Numbered from the stretch's first letter, positions 25,872 through 35,279 are shown. The stretch: 64,000 nucleotides of DNA from Alloscardovia venturai (GCF_042676605.1 NZ_JBHTHQ010000021.1:124001-188000); one strand, 5' to 3'. Program-made: numbers and translations. The notes: generated by a model from the sequence alone, not told the origin.

Positions 25872-28712
25872 GTGGCAGTACTTGAAAAAGTCTTGCGTAT
25901 GGGTGAAGGTCAGCAGCTGAAAAAGCTCAAGGCTGTAGCGGATAAAGTAAACGCTCTCGAGGAAGATATTAGCGCACTTACTGATGCTGAACTCAAAGAA
26001 CAGACCGCTAAATTCAAGACACGTCTAGCTGATGGTGAAACTCTCGATGATTTAATGCCGGAAGCTTTTGCGACAGTTCGTGAGGCTGCAAAGCGCGTAC
26101 TCGGGCAGCGACACTTTGACGTACAGCTCATGGGTGGCGCGGCATTGCATTGGGGCAATATTGCTGAGATGAAAACCGGTGAGGGCAAGACGTTGGTCGC
26201 AACTCTTCCGAGCTATCTCAATGCTCTTACGGGCAAAGGCGTACACGTTGTTACTGTCAATGACTACTTAGCAAGCTATCAGTCTGAACTTATGGGGCGT
26301 ATATTCCGTGCATTGGGTATGGAAGTTGGCTGTATTTTAACTGATATGAAGCCTGAACAGCGTCGTAAGCAGTACAACGCGGACATTACGTATGGCACAA
26401 ATAATGAGTTTGGCTTTGACTATTTGCGCGACAATATGGCGTGGAATAAGTCTGAACTTGTACAGCGTGAGCACAATTTTGCAATCGTCGATGAAGTCGA
26501 TTCTATCTTGATTGATGAAGCACGTACTCCATTGATTATCTCAGGACCAGCTGAAGGTGATGTCACTCGGTGGTACCGCGAGTTCGCAAAACTCGTTCTC
26601 AAGCTTAATCGTGACGAGGATTATGAGGTCGACGAAAAGAAGAAAGTTGTTGGCATACTCGACTCTGGTATCTCAAAGATTGAAGATTTCTTAGGCATAG
26701 ATAATCTTTATGAGCCAGCAAATACTGCTCTCATTGGTTACCTTAACAATGCGATTCGTGCGAAGGAGCTCTTCGTGCGCGATAAGGATTATGTCGTACA
26801 AGGTGGAGAAGTACTCATCGTGGACGAGCATACTGGTCGTATGCTTCATGGCCGTCGCTACAACGAAGGTTTGCATCAGGCGATTGAGGCTAAAGAAGGT
26901 GTAGAAGTTCAGGCTGAGAACCAAACTTTTGCTACAATTACTTTGCAAAATTACTTCCGTATGTATGACAAACTTGCAGGAATGACTGGTACTGCAGAAA
27001 CTGAAGCTGCTGAGTTTATGAATACTTATAAGCTTGGCGTTATCCCTATCCCTACAAACCGTCCGATGATTCGTAAAGATCAGGATGATTTAATTTTCCG
27101 TACGCAGAAGGAAAAGCTTGTTGCTATCGTTAAGGATGTAGCAGCACGTCATGAAAAGGGTCAGCCAGTATTGTTGGGTACAGCTTCTGTTGAGGCTTCT
27201 GAGCTTGTGTCCACTTTGCTCACACAGGTTAATATTCCTCACAGAGTGCTCAACGCTAAGCATAACGAAGCTGAGGCTGCGGTTGTCGCAGTGGCTGGGC
27301 GCAAGGGGGCAGTGACTGTTGCTACTAATATGGCTGGTCGTGGTACCGATATTATGCTCGGTGGAAACGTTGAGTTCTTAGCTGATGCGAAGTTGAAGGC
27401 CAAGGGGTATTCACCAGAAGATACGCCAGAAGAGTATGAGCGCTTGTGGCCTCAAGCGCTTGAAGAGATGAAGGCTCAAGCGAAGGAAGAGCATGAAGAA
27501 GTCAAGGAACTTGGCGGTCTTTATGTCCTTGGTACTGAACGTCACGAATCTCGTCGTATTGATAATCAGCTTCGTGGTCGCTCTGGGCGTCAGGGTGATC
27601 CTGGAGAATCTCGCTTCTACTTATCTCTCGAAGATAATTTGATGCGTTTATTTAATACTCAGCTTGTAGCACGCGTCATGGCGAAGGGAATGCCTGAGGG
27701 AGCGCCTATTGAGGCAAAGTCCGTCTCTAACGGTGTGCGTACAGCGCAGAAGTCCGTAGAGTCACGCAATTTTGAAACGCGAAAGAACGTTTTGAAATAT
27801 GACGACGTAATGAATAAACAACGCACGGTTATCTATGAAGAACGTCAGGCAGTTCTTAAAGGTGCGGACATCTCAAATGATATCAAGAAGTTCATGAGCT
27901 CCGTCGTCACATCGTATGTCGATGGTGCCACAAAGGGGATAGATGTACCTGCAAAGTGGGATTTGGCAGAGCTGTGGAAGGCTATGTCTACCATAACTGA
28001 CAGCGCGTTTGATGAGGAAGCACTTCGTTCGCAATTAGGTAAGCTCAAAGGTGATAAGGCGCGTACTAAGCTTGCAGATTTAATTTGTTCGAAGGTAAAT
28101 AAGGAATACACACAGCGTGAAGAGCTTATCGGCTCCGAGGCGATGCGTTCTGTAGAACGACGTGTGGTCCTTGCTGTCATGGATCGCAAATGGCGTGAGC
28201 ACCTCTACGAAATGGACTATTTGAAGGACGGTATTGGTCTTCGTGGCATGGGTCAAAGAGATCCACTAGTAGAGTATCAGCGTGAAGGCTATCAGATGTA
28301 TAACTCCATGGTGGACTCCATTAAGGAAGAAACTATTCAGCTACTCTTCAACATTGATATTGAGCAGGTTGCGCGTGACGCTGAAGCGACCGAGGAAGCA
28401 TCAGAAGAGGAAGATTTGAGCTATTCTGCTCCATTGGAGGACGTTTCAGACTCTGATGATGAAGCAGCTGCTGCGTTAGAGGAAGAAGACACACAGTTGC
28501 ATATCTCGCATTCATACGAAGGCCATGTTACTGGTGCAGCGCCAATCAGTCATGCTGAGGGGAAGGTTCCTACAACTAAGCGTCCAAAGAGTGAAGAACT
28601 CCATAGTGATTGGTCTGATGGACGCACATTCCCGGGTACTGCCAAAAATGCTCCATGCCCATGCGGATCTGGACGCAAGTACAAGATGTGTCACGGTCGC
28701 AATGAGAAGTAA
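25872..28712 (+). CDS. secA: Preprotein translocase ATPase SecA
   Basis: The motor that drives secretory proteins through SecYEG. A 946-residue SecA of SecA1 type with Walker A TGEGKTL near residue 103, the DEVDSILIDEA box, the preprotein cross-linking and helical scaffold regions, ATNMAGRGTDI in the second motor domain, and a C-terminal zinc-binding SEC-C motif CPCGSGRKYKMCHGR, preceded by an acidic linker. The GTG start at 25872 has TAGGAGA just upstream. It is flanked by terminators, so it is monocistronic. Immediately after the stop codon there is an imperfect 14-bp tandem repeat. Confidence 0.97.
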   Translation: MAVLEKVLRMGEGQQLKKLKAVADKVNALEEDISALTDAELKEQTAKFKTRLADGETLDDLMPEAFATVREAAKRVLGQRHFDVQLMGGAALHWGNIAEMKTGEGKTLVATLPSYLNALTGKGVHVVTVNDYLASYQSELMGRIFRALGMEVGCILTDMKPEQRRKQYNADITYGTNNEFGFDYLRDNMAWNKSELVQREHNFAIVDEVDSILIDEARTPLIISGPAEGDVTRWYREFAKLVLKLNRDEDYEVDEKKKVVGILDSGISKIEDFLGIDNLYEPANTALIGYLNNAIRAKELFVRDKDYVVQGGEVLIVDEHTGRMLHGRRYNEGLHQAIEAKEGVEVQAENQTFATITLQNYFRMYDKLAGMTGTAETEAAEFMNTYKLGVIPIPTNRPMIRKDQDDLIFRTQKEKLVAIVKDVAARHEKGQPVLLGTASVEASELVSTLLTQVNIPHRVLNAKHNEAEAAVVAVAGRKGAVTVATNMAGRGTDIMLGGNVEFLADAKLKAKGYSPEDTPEEYERLWPQALEEMKAQAKEEHEEVKELGGLYVLGTERHESRRIDNQLRGRSGRQGDPGESRFYLSLEDNLMRLFNTQLVARVMAKGMPEGAPIEAKSVSNGVRTAQKSVESRNFETRKNVLKYDDVMNKQRTVIYEERQAVLKGADISNDIKKFMSSVVTSYVDGATKGIDVPAKWDLAELWKAMSTITDSAFDEEALRSQLGKLKGDKARTKLADLICSKVNKEYTQREELIGSEAMRSVERRVVLAVMDRKWREHLYEMDYLKDGIGLRGMGQRDPLVEYQREGYQMYNSMVDSIKEETIQLLFNIDIEQVARDAEATEEASEEEDLSYSAPLEDVSDSDDEAAAALEEEDTQLHISHSYEGHVTGAAPISHAEGKVPTTKRPKSEELHSDWSDGRTFPGTAKNAPCPCGSGRKYKMCHGRNEK

Positions 28713-28730
28713 AATCTGAGAAGTAAGATT
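28703..28730 (+). repeat. Imperfect 14-bp tandem repeat at the secA stop codon
   Basis: Two adjacent 14-base copies beginning TGAGAAGTAA (28703-28716 and 28717-28730) match at 12 of 14 positions; the first contains the secA stop codon. Probably an old slippage duplication. Confidence 0.75.
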
Positions 28731-28742
28731 ATGTAACTTCAT

Positions 28743-28790
28743 GTGTGAGGGGAGTCGTCATGATGGATTGACTCCTCTCACGCATTTTTT
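28743..28790 (+). terminator. Rho-independent terminator after secA
   Basis: Stem 28743-28756 with 28770-28783 (14 bp with two G-T pairs), 13-base loop, followed by six T residues at 28785-28790. Confidence 0.88.
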
Positions 28791-28893
28791 ACATGGTGAT
28801 AATACATTCTTACCAATAACGTGAACGTATATTAGCCTAGTATTCGTGCTATTGTTGTGCACGTGTGGCGTAAGCCAAACTTATGGAGGAAAA

Positions 28894-29865
28894 ATGCATT
28901 CTTTGGCAGTTGATATTGGTGGTACAAAAATCGCTGTAGGCGTGTGTGACGAAAATGATGTCATTCAGCGTCAGTGGACAGTACCTACACCAGAAGAAGC
29001 AGAGCTCATCGATGAGCATATTGCACACCTATTTAAGGAAGCTTCAAAGTCGTTTGATGATATTGTAGCAATCGGTATCTCAGCAGCAGGTAATGTGAAA
29101 GAGGACCGTCGCACCATTAGCTTTGCAGCAAATATTCAGGGGTGGGTTGATTATCCTCTTGCAGACCGTATTGAGGAGCTTATCGACCATAAAGTACCTG
29201 TTGTTGTGGAGAATGATGCTAATTGCGCAGGATGGGGCGAGTATGTCCACGGTGCCGGAAAAGGGCACAAGAATATGGTCGCTTTAACGGTCGGTACAGG
29301 TCTTGGCGGTGCAATCGTCATCGATGGAAAACTCTTCCGCGGTTCTTACGGTATGGCTGCAGAGCTAGGTCATCTGCCTATGGTGTCTGATGGCGACACG
29401 TGTGGTTGCGGTCTCCGTGGTTGTGCTGAACGCTATACTTCTGGTAACGCACTTGAACGATTTGCTCGTTCTGCCATTCGTCGTCGTCCTCAAGATGCAG
29501 CTCGTCTCCTTGAGTTGTGTGGAGGAGATATTAATGAGTTGCGCGGCAAGATGGTTTCTAAGGCAGCTTCTGAGGGGGATGCCATCTCGCTCTATGCCTT
29601 TAATAAAATTGGCGAATGGTTAGGCCGCACGATGGCAGCTATATCTGCTGTTCTCGATCCTGATGTCTATGTCATCGGTGGTGGCGTAGTGGCAGTTGGA
29701 GATATCCTTCTCGATCCTGCGCGATATAACTATTCACGTTTCCTACAAGCTAGTGCCTACCGTCCACATTCGGAGATCGTGGCAGCTACAGCAGGGCAGG
29801 ATGCTGGCTTAATTGGCGCGGCGAATTTGGCGTTGCTCTACTACAAGGAAGAGTTCAATAAGTAA
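28894..29865 (+). CDS. ROK-family glucokinase
   Basis: Phosphorylates glucose (or a related hexose) with ATP, feeding the bifid shunt. The 323-residue protein has the phosphate-1 loop AVDIGGTKIAVG at the N-terminus, the catalytic Asp in VVENDANCAGWGE, the ATP-binding TVGTGLGGAI, the substrate/zinc region ELGHLP followed by CGCGLRGCAERY, and VYVIGGGVV near the C-terminus. The CxCGxxGCxE zinc motif is complete, and there is no DNA-binding domain, so it is a kinase and not a ROK repressor. I start at ATG 28894 because GGAGG lies just upstream and the loop then sits at residue 4-12. Monocistronic between terminators. Confidence 0.93.
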   Translation: MHSLAVDIGGTKIAVGVCDENDVIQRQWTVPTPEEAELIDEHIAHLFKEASKSFDDIVAIGISAAGNVKEDRRTISFAANIQGWVDYPLADRIEELIDHKVPVVVENDANCAGWGEYVHGAGKGHKNMVALTVGTGLGGAIVIDGKLFRGSYGMAAELGHLPMVSDGDTCGCGLRGCAERYTSGNALERFARSAIRRRPQDAARLLELCGGDINELRGKMVSKAASEGDAISLYAFNKIGEWLGRTMAAISAVLDPDVYVIGGGVVAVGDILLDPARYNYSRFLQASAYRPHSEIVAATAGQDAGLIGAANLALLYYKEEFNK

Positions 29866-29917
29866 ACGTGGTAAAACTTTGTGCCGCAATAGATTGCATG
29901 TAGCGGAAGTATGAGAT

Positions 29918-29954
29918 ATGGCGCGGAACGACTCACTGAGTCGTTCCGCGCCAT
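29918..29954. terminator. Long GC-rich hairpin between convergent genes
   Basis: A perfect 16-bp inverted repeat (29918-29933 with 29939-29954, loop 5), very GC-rich, lies between the glucokinase stop and the stop of the minus-strand membrane protein. It has no clear T-run on either side but is placed as a bidirectional terminator. Confidence 0.75.
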
Positions 29955-29971
29955 TAATAGTCTCGATATGC

Positions 29972-30526
29972 CTAGACGATTGCACTATCTGAGCGTGCGT
30001 TATGATCTCTCTTATCTCTCGATAAAGATTTACGAGATACTCCAATAAGGGCAAAGCCAATGAGGAGCACAATCCCGCCGACAGCTGCTATAAGTTGAGC
30101 AAAGGGAATAGCCATAAAAGAGACAAAAATTGCGATAAACCCAATAATTATCATTACTGCACCGATGACAATCGACAACTGAGCTGTGCCTTTCTGAGGT
30201 TGTGGTGCTTGAAAATGATTAGACATATCATCGGCATCTAGCCATGAGATAGAATATCCTCGAGTTGGCTGAGTATTGCTCGTGAATGCTTGAGAATCAA
30301 AGTCTTTGACACTGAGTTTATGCTGATACTTTTCCTCTTGTCCATCTTTCCTTTTCTCCTCTTTATCTATTCTATGAGCTTTCTTCGTAAACTTCTTTGC
30401 AGCGCGTGAATTCTCGACGCTTCTCAAGTCATCTTCATGAGAGGAAACGAATTCTTGCCATAGTGCATCATCAGAACTGAAATTTTGTTCATTTTCTTGC
30501 GATTTGCTAAGGTGGGAGTTAGTCAT
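29972..30526 (-). CDS. Small membrane protein of unknown function
   Basis: A 184-residue protein that I do not recognise. The first 110 residues are charged and polar (Lys/Glu/Asp/Gln-rich, including KKAHRIDKEEKRKDGQEEKY), predicted cytoplasmic and disordered. Two hydrophobic segments follow (about 118-140, SIVIGAVMIIIGFIAIFVSF, and 143-165, LIAAVGGIVLLIGFALIGVS), ending in a basic tail RKSLSRDKRDHN. The likely topology is both ends inside. It is divergent from the acyltransferase gene, with 52 bases between the starts, and convergent with the glucokinase gene. No motif indicates a function. Confidence 0.65.
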   Translation of the reverse strand: MTNSHLSKSQENEQNFSSDDALWQEFVSSHEDDLRSVENSRAAKKFTKKAHRIDKEEKRKDGQEEKYQHKLSVKDFDSQAFTSNTQPTRGYSISWLDADDMSNHFQAPQPQKGTAQLSIVIGAVMIIIGFIAIFVSFMAIPFAQLIAAVGGIVLLIGFALIGVSRKSLSRDKRDHNARSDSAIV

Positions 30527-30578
30527 AAAACTATTCTACGAGGTTGTGCGTTCAGCCCCAAGATCAGTGGAGGTATGT

Positions 30579-31256
30579 GTGTTGTACTGGTTTTTTGTCA
30601 AGGCACTCGGCGGAATTGCACGTCACAGATTCAACCCCGTAGCTATTGGAACCGATAATATACCTCAGTCTGGTGGAGCTATTATTGCTGCAAACCACTT
30701 GGCAGTCATCGATGATGCAGTTATTCCATTGACATGTCCGCGCATGGTACATTTTATGGGGAAATCAGACTACTTCACCGGAAAAGGACTTAAGGGTAAG
30801 TTCAAAAAGTGGTGGTTTACATCTGTTGGCGTTTTTCCTGTGGATAGGTCAGGTGGTGCAAAATCTGCTGATGCGATGCAAACTGCTAAAGAGGTTCTTC
30901 TTTCGGGCGAACTCTTCGGCATCCATCCAGAAGGGACACGTAGTCCTGACGGCCGCTTATATAAGGGACATACTGGCTTTGCTCGGCTTGCAATTGAAAC
31001 AGGATGTCCTATCGTTCCAACTGCTTTAATAGGTACTCGTGATGTGCAAAAACCTGGGCAGTCAATTCCCGATAAGGGAAGTGTTACTTGTGTGTATGGG
31101 GTTCCTATCCAGGTTGAAAAAAAGCCAGCATCTCACATCACACATGATGACATACGCAATCTTACTGATGAATTAATGCGTCGTATTCAAGAGTTGAGTG
31201 GGCAGGAGTATGTAGATATGTATGCTCAAGATGCCAAAAAGCTTCTTGGCAATTAG
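30579..31256 (+). CDS. 1-acyl-sn-glycerol-3-phosphate acyltransferase (PlsC-like)
   Basis: Acylates lysophosphatidic acid to phosphatidic acid in membrane lipid synthesis. The acyltransferase motifs are present: I as ANHLAVIDD (a variant of NHxxxxD), the VGVFPVDRS block, III as HPEGTRSPDG and IV-like CPIVPTALIGT. I start at GTG 30579 (VLYWFFVKALGGIARHRF): GGAGG lies six bases upstream and the family typically begins with LYW. This gives 225 residues; an earlier TTG at 30504 would run into the divergent gene's start and lacks homology. It converges with the kinase gene with only four bases between stop codons. Confidence 0.88.
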   Translation: MLYWFFVKALGGIARHRFNPVAIGTDNIPQSGGAIIAANHLAVIDDAVIPLTCPRMVHFMGKSDYFTGKGLKGKFKKWWFTSVGVFPVDRSGGAKSADAMQTAKEVLLSGELFGIHPEGTRSPDGRLYKGHTGFARLAIETGCPIVPTALIGTRDVQKPGQSIPDKGSVTCVYGVPIQVEKKPASHITHDDIRNLTDELMRRIQELSGQEYVDMYAQDAKKLLGN

Positions 31257-31260
31257 CTAT

Positions 31261-33285
31261 CTAATCGTCTTCATCATCGAGGTCTGCAGGCTTTTGAGTA
31301 GTCGTGGTCAGAGTTATATTCGTCTTTTTCCCACCGGTCATGACAGAAACGATTTCGCCCGGGGAGATGGATTGCCGCATAACGTCGCTGCCACCTTTGT
31401 TGTTAATGACTACTCTTAGTCCCAAATCCTCAAGCATAGTTTGTGCGCGAGCTATGCTTTTGCCGCGAACGTCAGGAATCGTGACGGTCTGGGGACCTTG
31501 AGAAATAGTAATAGTTACTTTGTCATTCCAATGTAGCTTTGTTCCTGAATTTTCTGATTGTTTTACGACAGAGCCAGCAGGAACCGAGTCAGAGAAGTCA
31601 TCTTTGTATGTTGCCTTCAATTTCAATTTATTGAGCGTATCTATCGCCTCTGCACGTGTCATACCAGTAAGATCTGGCATGGTTACTTCCTTGAGACCTT
31701 TAGATAGAACTACTGTAATTTTTTGGTTATGTGCGACAGTTCTTCCTGCTTTTGGCTCTATAGATATGACAGATCCTTTGGGAACTTCGGTTGAATAAAT
31801 GTCCTCGCTGTCTGAGTGCGAGATGCGAGTAAATCCTAAATCTTTAAGTGTCTTTATCGGATTTTTGCCATGTACACTATCTGGATCAGTAATATCCGAA
31901 GGAATAGTAATCTCTTGTATTCCGGTTGAAATTACCATCGTCACCTGAGCGGACTTTTTAGAAATATGGGAGCCAACGCGCGATGGGGTTGTTGAAATAA
32001 TCTTTCCACTTTTAACTGTGTCAGAATGCGAGTAAGTAACGACATACTTTAATCCTCGACTAGTAAGGAGCTTCTTGTATTGAGTTGCGTCTGCGCCCTG
32101 AACTGTACATTGGGAAGTATCTTGGCATGAGATGTCAGAGGCTGCGGGAAGAGATATATAGCTTCCAGGACCATAACTATCCCACCACATGACCGTTCCC
32201 ACAATGATAAGAATGAGCATGACTATAGCTGTAACGGCTACGGTAGTTTGATACGAAGCAATCCACGTGCGGATCTTCTTGAAGCGTTGCATGCGTGCAG
32301 GAGTTGCGTCATCAAGAATGCTCTGTGTACGAGAATCTTTCCCGGATAAGATTTTTGATGATACATCAGGAGCAGTATGAATTCGTGGATGAGGAATATC
32401 ACTGCGCGAAACCTGTACTTCTAATTGACTCTCCGATAGAGAATTAGAAAGAGCATGTAGTTCCTTAAGAGCTACACCTGCGTTAGGCGGACGCCGTGAA
32501 GGTTCACGCTCGGTAAGATGAGAGACAAAGTCTGATACAGATTTTGGGATGCGAGGGAAAAGATCTACAAGGCGCGGAACATTTTCATGTACGTGTTTAT
32601 AGACAACGGTTACAGGATTATTTGTCTCGAACGCCGGACGTCCTGTGAGCATTTCCCACATCACGAGACCGGTGCTGTAGAGATCAGAGGCAATGACGGA
32701 AGTATTATCCATCGCTGTTTCCGGTGGAATGTATGTTGCAGTACCGAGAAGTGTGCCAGTGGGAGTTAAAGTTGCATTATTGATATGCTTAGCTAGACCA
32801 AAATCTGCAATTTGGACGTTTCCCCGCGAGTTAATCATAATATTTTCGGGTTTAATATCACGATGGATAATGTCGAGATCGTGAGCCGCTGAAAGACCGT
32901 CAAGAACTTGCGAAATGATTGTCAATGTATTACGCACATTAAAGGGGGACTGTGTATACATGAGCTCGCGCAGAGTATGACCGTCGACGTACTCCATGAC
33001 AAGGTAACCCACCCCGTTAATTTCTCCTACATCATAAATATGCACGATATGGGGATTTTCGATGTGAGCAGCTGCCTGAGCTTCGCGATGGAAACGCTGA
33101 ACGTATTGGTTTCTGTGGTCAGAGCTTACCAATGACGAATGCATGATTTTTACAGCGACACGACGATGAAGGCGCTGATCAGTAGCTTCATAAACAGTAG
33201 CCATACCGCCATCTGCAATTTTCCGAAGAATGAGGTAGCGCTCGTCAATAGTTTCGTTAAGATACGGTGCGTGTAGGGAAGTCAT
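31261..33285 (-). CDS. PASTA-domain serine/threonine protein kinase (PknB-like)
   Basis: A 674-residue membrane kinase. Residues about 15-275 are a Hanks-type kinase with glycine loop IADGGMATVYEA, VAVKIM lysine, catalytic HRDIKPENIM, DFG in IADFGLAKH and a GTATYIPPE activation segment. A single membrane helix (TTVAVTAIVMLILIIVGTVM, about 348-370) leads to an extracellular part with four PASTA repeats, the first degenerate and containing two cysteines (CQDTSQC), the last two well conserved (VTMPDLTGMTRAEAIDTL, VTIPDVRGKSIARAQTML). PASTA kinases sense muropeptides or lipid II and control growth and division. It follows the polyprenyl synthase gene after 24 bases on the minus strand, so they probably form an operon. 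Confidence 0.94.
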   Translation of the reverse strand: MTSLHAPYLNETIDERYLILRKIADGGMATVYEATDQRLHRRVAVKIMHSSLVSSDHRNQYVQRFHREAQAAAHIENPHIVHIYDVGEINGVGYLVMEYVDGHTLRELMYTQSPFNVRNTLTIISQVLDGLSAAHDLDIIHRDIKPENIMINSRGNVQIADFGLAKHINNATLTPTGTLLGTATYIPPETAMDNTSVIASDLYSTGLVMWEMLTGRPAFETNNPVTVVYKHVHENVPRLVDLFPRIPKSVSDFVSHLTEREPSRRPPNAGVALKELHALSNSLSESQLEVQVSRSDIPHPRIHTAPDVSSKILSGKDSRTQSILDDATPARMQRFKKIRTWIASYQTTVAVTAIVMLILIIVGTVMWWDSYGPGSYISLPAASDISCQDTSQCTVQGADATQYKKLLTSRGLKYVVTYSHSDTVKSGKIISTTPSRVGSHISKKSAQVTMVISTGIQEITIPSDITDPDSVHGKNPIKTLKDLGFTRISHSDSEDIYSTEVPKGSVISIEPKAGRTVAHNQKITVVLSKGLKEVTMPDLTGMTRAEAIDTLNKLKLKATYKDDFSDSVPAGSVVKQSENSGTKLHWNDKVTITISQGPQTVTIPDVRGKSIARAQTMLEDLGLRVVINNKGGSDVMRQSISPGEIVSVMTGGKKTNITLTTTTQKPADLDDEDD

Positions 33286-33309
33286 ATTACTGCAGCTTGA
33301 TACATTGAG

Positions 33310-34398
33310 TTAGTTGATGAAATGTGAGCACATTGTTATAAGTGCTTGAGTTTTTTCAGGCGAAATATCATGCATCATACAGGTTGTTAAAACTGCGTGT
33401 GCTGCACGTTGCCAGAGCTTATCTACTTCATCTATCAAAGAGTCAATTGCTCCTGAACGATGGAAAATTGTGCGAATAATCTCAACGTCTTCTTTATCTC
33501 TGTGTGCAGTGTGCTCGAATTTGACAAGAAGAGTATCTCGATCATGAGGCGAGGCTAACTGTAATGCGCGTGCGAGCAGGAGAGTTCGTTTTCCTTCACG
33601 GATATCACCGCCCACGGGTTTTCCCGTTGTCTGCGAATCGGAAAGAATGTCGATGAGATCGTCATGAATCTGGAAAGCAACACCGAGATCATTTCCGACA
33701 GATTGTGCAAAAGATTGGGCGTTCTGAGAAATTTGTGGGTGCGAAGAAGCGAGGATACCTATCAGCAATGGGGCAATCGTCGTGTAACTCGCAGTTTTAT
33801 TAATATACGTAGCCCAAATAGATGACTCTATCGCATCGGTATCAGTAAGCTCTATAGTTTCCATAGAGACGTCCATAATTTGACCTATCTCTACTTGATC
33901 ATGCATCGCGAGAAAAGTGCGGAAAATTTCATCAGAATTGCTAAGTTTGTGGCTCGCAGTAAAAGCAACGCGGATACTGAGAGTCGCGAGGAGATCGCCG
34001 AGCATGAGTGCAAGACCTTGCCCTTGAGAAGCGCTAGTCTGTACCGCGAGTGCTTTGTGTGCGGAGGGCGCACCACGCCGGGTATCAGCATCGTCCATAA
34101 TGTCATCGTGGATGAGTGCAGCAGTTTGAAAAATTTCAATTGCACAGGCGAGATCGAGGAGAGCGCTATCATCTATACGTACCTCTTCAGGACAAAAAGT
34201 ATAGGCGGTTTGCATAAGAGTTAATGCGCGTAGACGTTTTCCGCCCTGATTCGATGAGACTGCTTGCTCCTTGACAAGATTGAGGACTTCCTCGACTGAA
34301 GAACGTGGTGTATGAGAGAAATAAAGAGCATGCGTATGCCAAGCCTGACGAATAATTTCTTCTAGGCGGTGTTCCACAGTTTCTCGCGATAATGTCAT
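33310..34398 (-). CDS. Polyprenyl diphosphate synthase
   Basis: Builds a linear isoprenoid diphosphate from IPP, a geranylgeranyl-type or longer chain. The 362-residue protein shows the GGKRLRALTLM motif, the first aspartate-rich region ALIHDDIMDDADTRRG, and the second DDLIDILSD, with the usual FQIHDD context. I choose the ATG at 34398; a longer version from a GTG at 34431 is possible. Neither has a good ribosome-binding site, and a TATATG element sits directly upstream, so a leaderless message is conceivable. It precedes the PASTA kinase gene on the same strand, linking a lipid-carrier precursor enzyme with a cell-wall-sensing kinase. Chain length cannot be read from the sequence. Confidence 0.9.
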   Translation of the reverse strand: MTLSRETVEHRLEEIIRQAWHTHALYFSHTPRSSVEEVLNLVKEQAVSSNQGGKRLRALTLMQTAYTFCPEEVRIDDSALLDLACAIEIFQTAALIHDDIMDDADTRRGAPSAHKALAVQTSASQGQGLALMLGDLLATLSIRVAFTASHKLSNSDEIFRTFLAMHDQVEIGQIMDVSMETIELTDTDAIESSIWATYINKTASYTTIAPLLIGILASSHPQISQNAQSFAQSVGNDLGVAFQIHDDLIDILSDSQTTGKPVGGDIREGKRTLLLARALQLASPHDRDTLLVKFEHTAHRDKEDVEIIRTIFHRSGAIDSLIDEVDKLWQRAAHAVLTTCMMHDISPEKTQALITMCSHFIN

Positions 34399-34496
34399 CA
34401 CATATAACAGTTTAGGATACGGGTAAAACACGCGTGTTATTCACATTCGTTCACATGATCTTACGAGCATTGAGTTCAAGTGTAAGAGATTTGACA

Positions 34497-35183
34497 ATGG
34501 ATGTCATGAATACATACAAAGAAGTGCAGAGTGAAGAACTCTCTCAATTACATGCTTCATTTCTTGAGGCGCGTCAGAACCAGAAAAATAGTCATACAGG
34601 ACTCTTGATGCAGTGGTTTGCCGACATTCCTGAGCGTTGGCTCGAAGGATTAGCACAAAACAGTAAGTGTGGAACAGATATATGGCTTGATAGCAGTCAA
34701 TTATCTCGATTCATCGTGGGAATGAACGCTCATCTTGCATTACGTGATGCCATTATTCTAGCGTCCATACGCGAGGTTGATAGAAAAAATTTTCATCACT
34801 TGGTAGAGCATCCACTTGCGCGTAGTAGCGCAGAGTTCGTTCACCAGGAGCTGGACGATATATTCCACGACAAGAAATACTGTCCTGATTTTTCACGTGT
34901 AGACAGAGCATTATCACTGATGGATGAATGCATCACAACATCTCCGTATGAGCTGTGTACTGCACTTTATGCGGCGCAAGCATACTTGCTCTGGTGGGAA
35001 AATTATGTGGATAAAGCGCTATATGCAGCAGCTAAGGCTTTGGAAATTGATGATGAATATCCGCTCGCGTGCATAACTATCAATGCACTCACACATGATA
35101 TCACTCCAGCATGGTGCAGAAAGTACGCTCAGGTGGCACGCCAAGGAGAAGAGGAGGATACGGCATCAAATTCTCAGGAATAA
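34497..35183 (+). CDS. DUF4192 family protein
   Basis: A soluble protein of about 228 residues matching the C-terminal part of the actinobacterial DUF4192 family: DECITTSPYELCTALYAAQAYLLWW (split motif), then DKALYAAAKALEIDDEYPLA and a terminal ITPAWCRKYA. The helical ALYAAAKALEIDDEYPLA section resembles one tetratricopeptide-like turn. It seems shorter than the mycobacterial members, which run past 300 residues. Function unknown; its position just before the main sigma factor gene is conserved in bifidobacteria to my knowledge. Start uncertain among ATGs at 34455, 34497 and 34506; I chose 34497 for an AAGAGA sequence upstream. It is divergent from the polyprenyl synthase gene. Confidence 0.65.
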   Translation: MDVMNTYKEVQSEELSQLHASFLEARQNQKNSHTGLLMQWFADIPERWLEGLAQNSKCGTDIWLDSSQLSRFIVGMNAHLALRDAIILASIREVDRKNFHHLVEHPLARSSAEFVHQELDDIFHDKKYCPDFSRVDRALSLMDECITTSPYELCTALYAAQAYLLWWENYVDKALYAAAKALEIDDEYPLACITINALTHDITPAWCRKYAQVARQGEEEDTASNSQE

Positions 35184-35222
35184 ATGTCTCTATGCAGTGG
35201 TTATCTTTTCATAGAAATACTT

Positions 35223-35256
35223 GCACTTGCCATAAGTGCGCCCTTTTGCGCTTATG
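35223..35256 (+). promoter_or_regulatory. Mutually exclusive hairpins in the sigA leader
   Basis: Two overlapping inverted repeats: GCACTT (35223-35228) with AAGTGC (35234-35239), and CATAAGTGCG (35231-35240) with TGCGCTTATG (35247-35256, two G-T pairs, loop CCCTTT). The middle segment can pair with either side, an attenuator-like arrangement 24 bases before the sigA start. No T-run follows. The repeats are directly visible; a regulatory role is inference. Confidence 0.45.
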
Positions 35257-35279
35257 AAGCATAGTGATATGAGGAGGAT

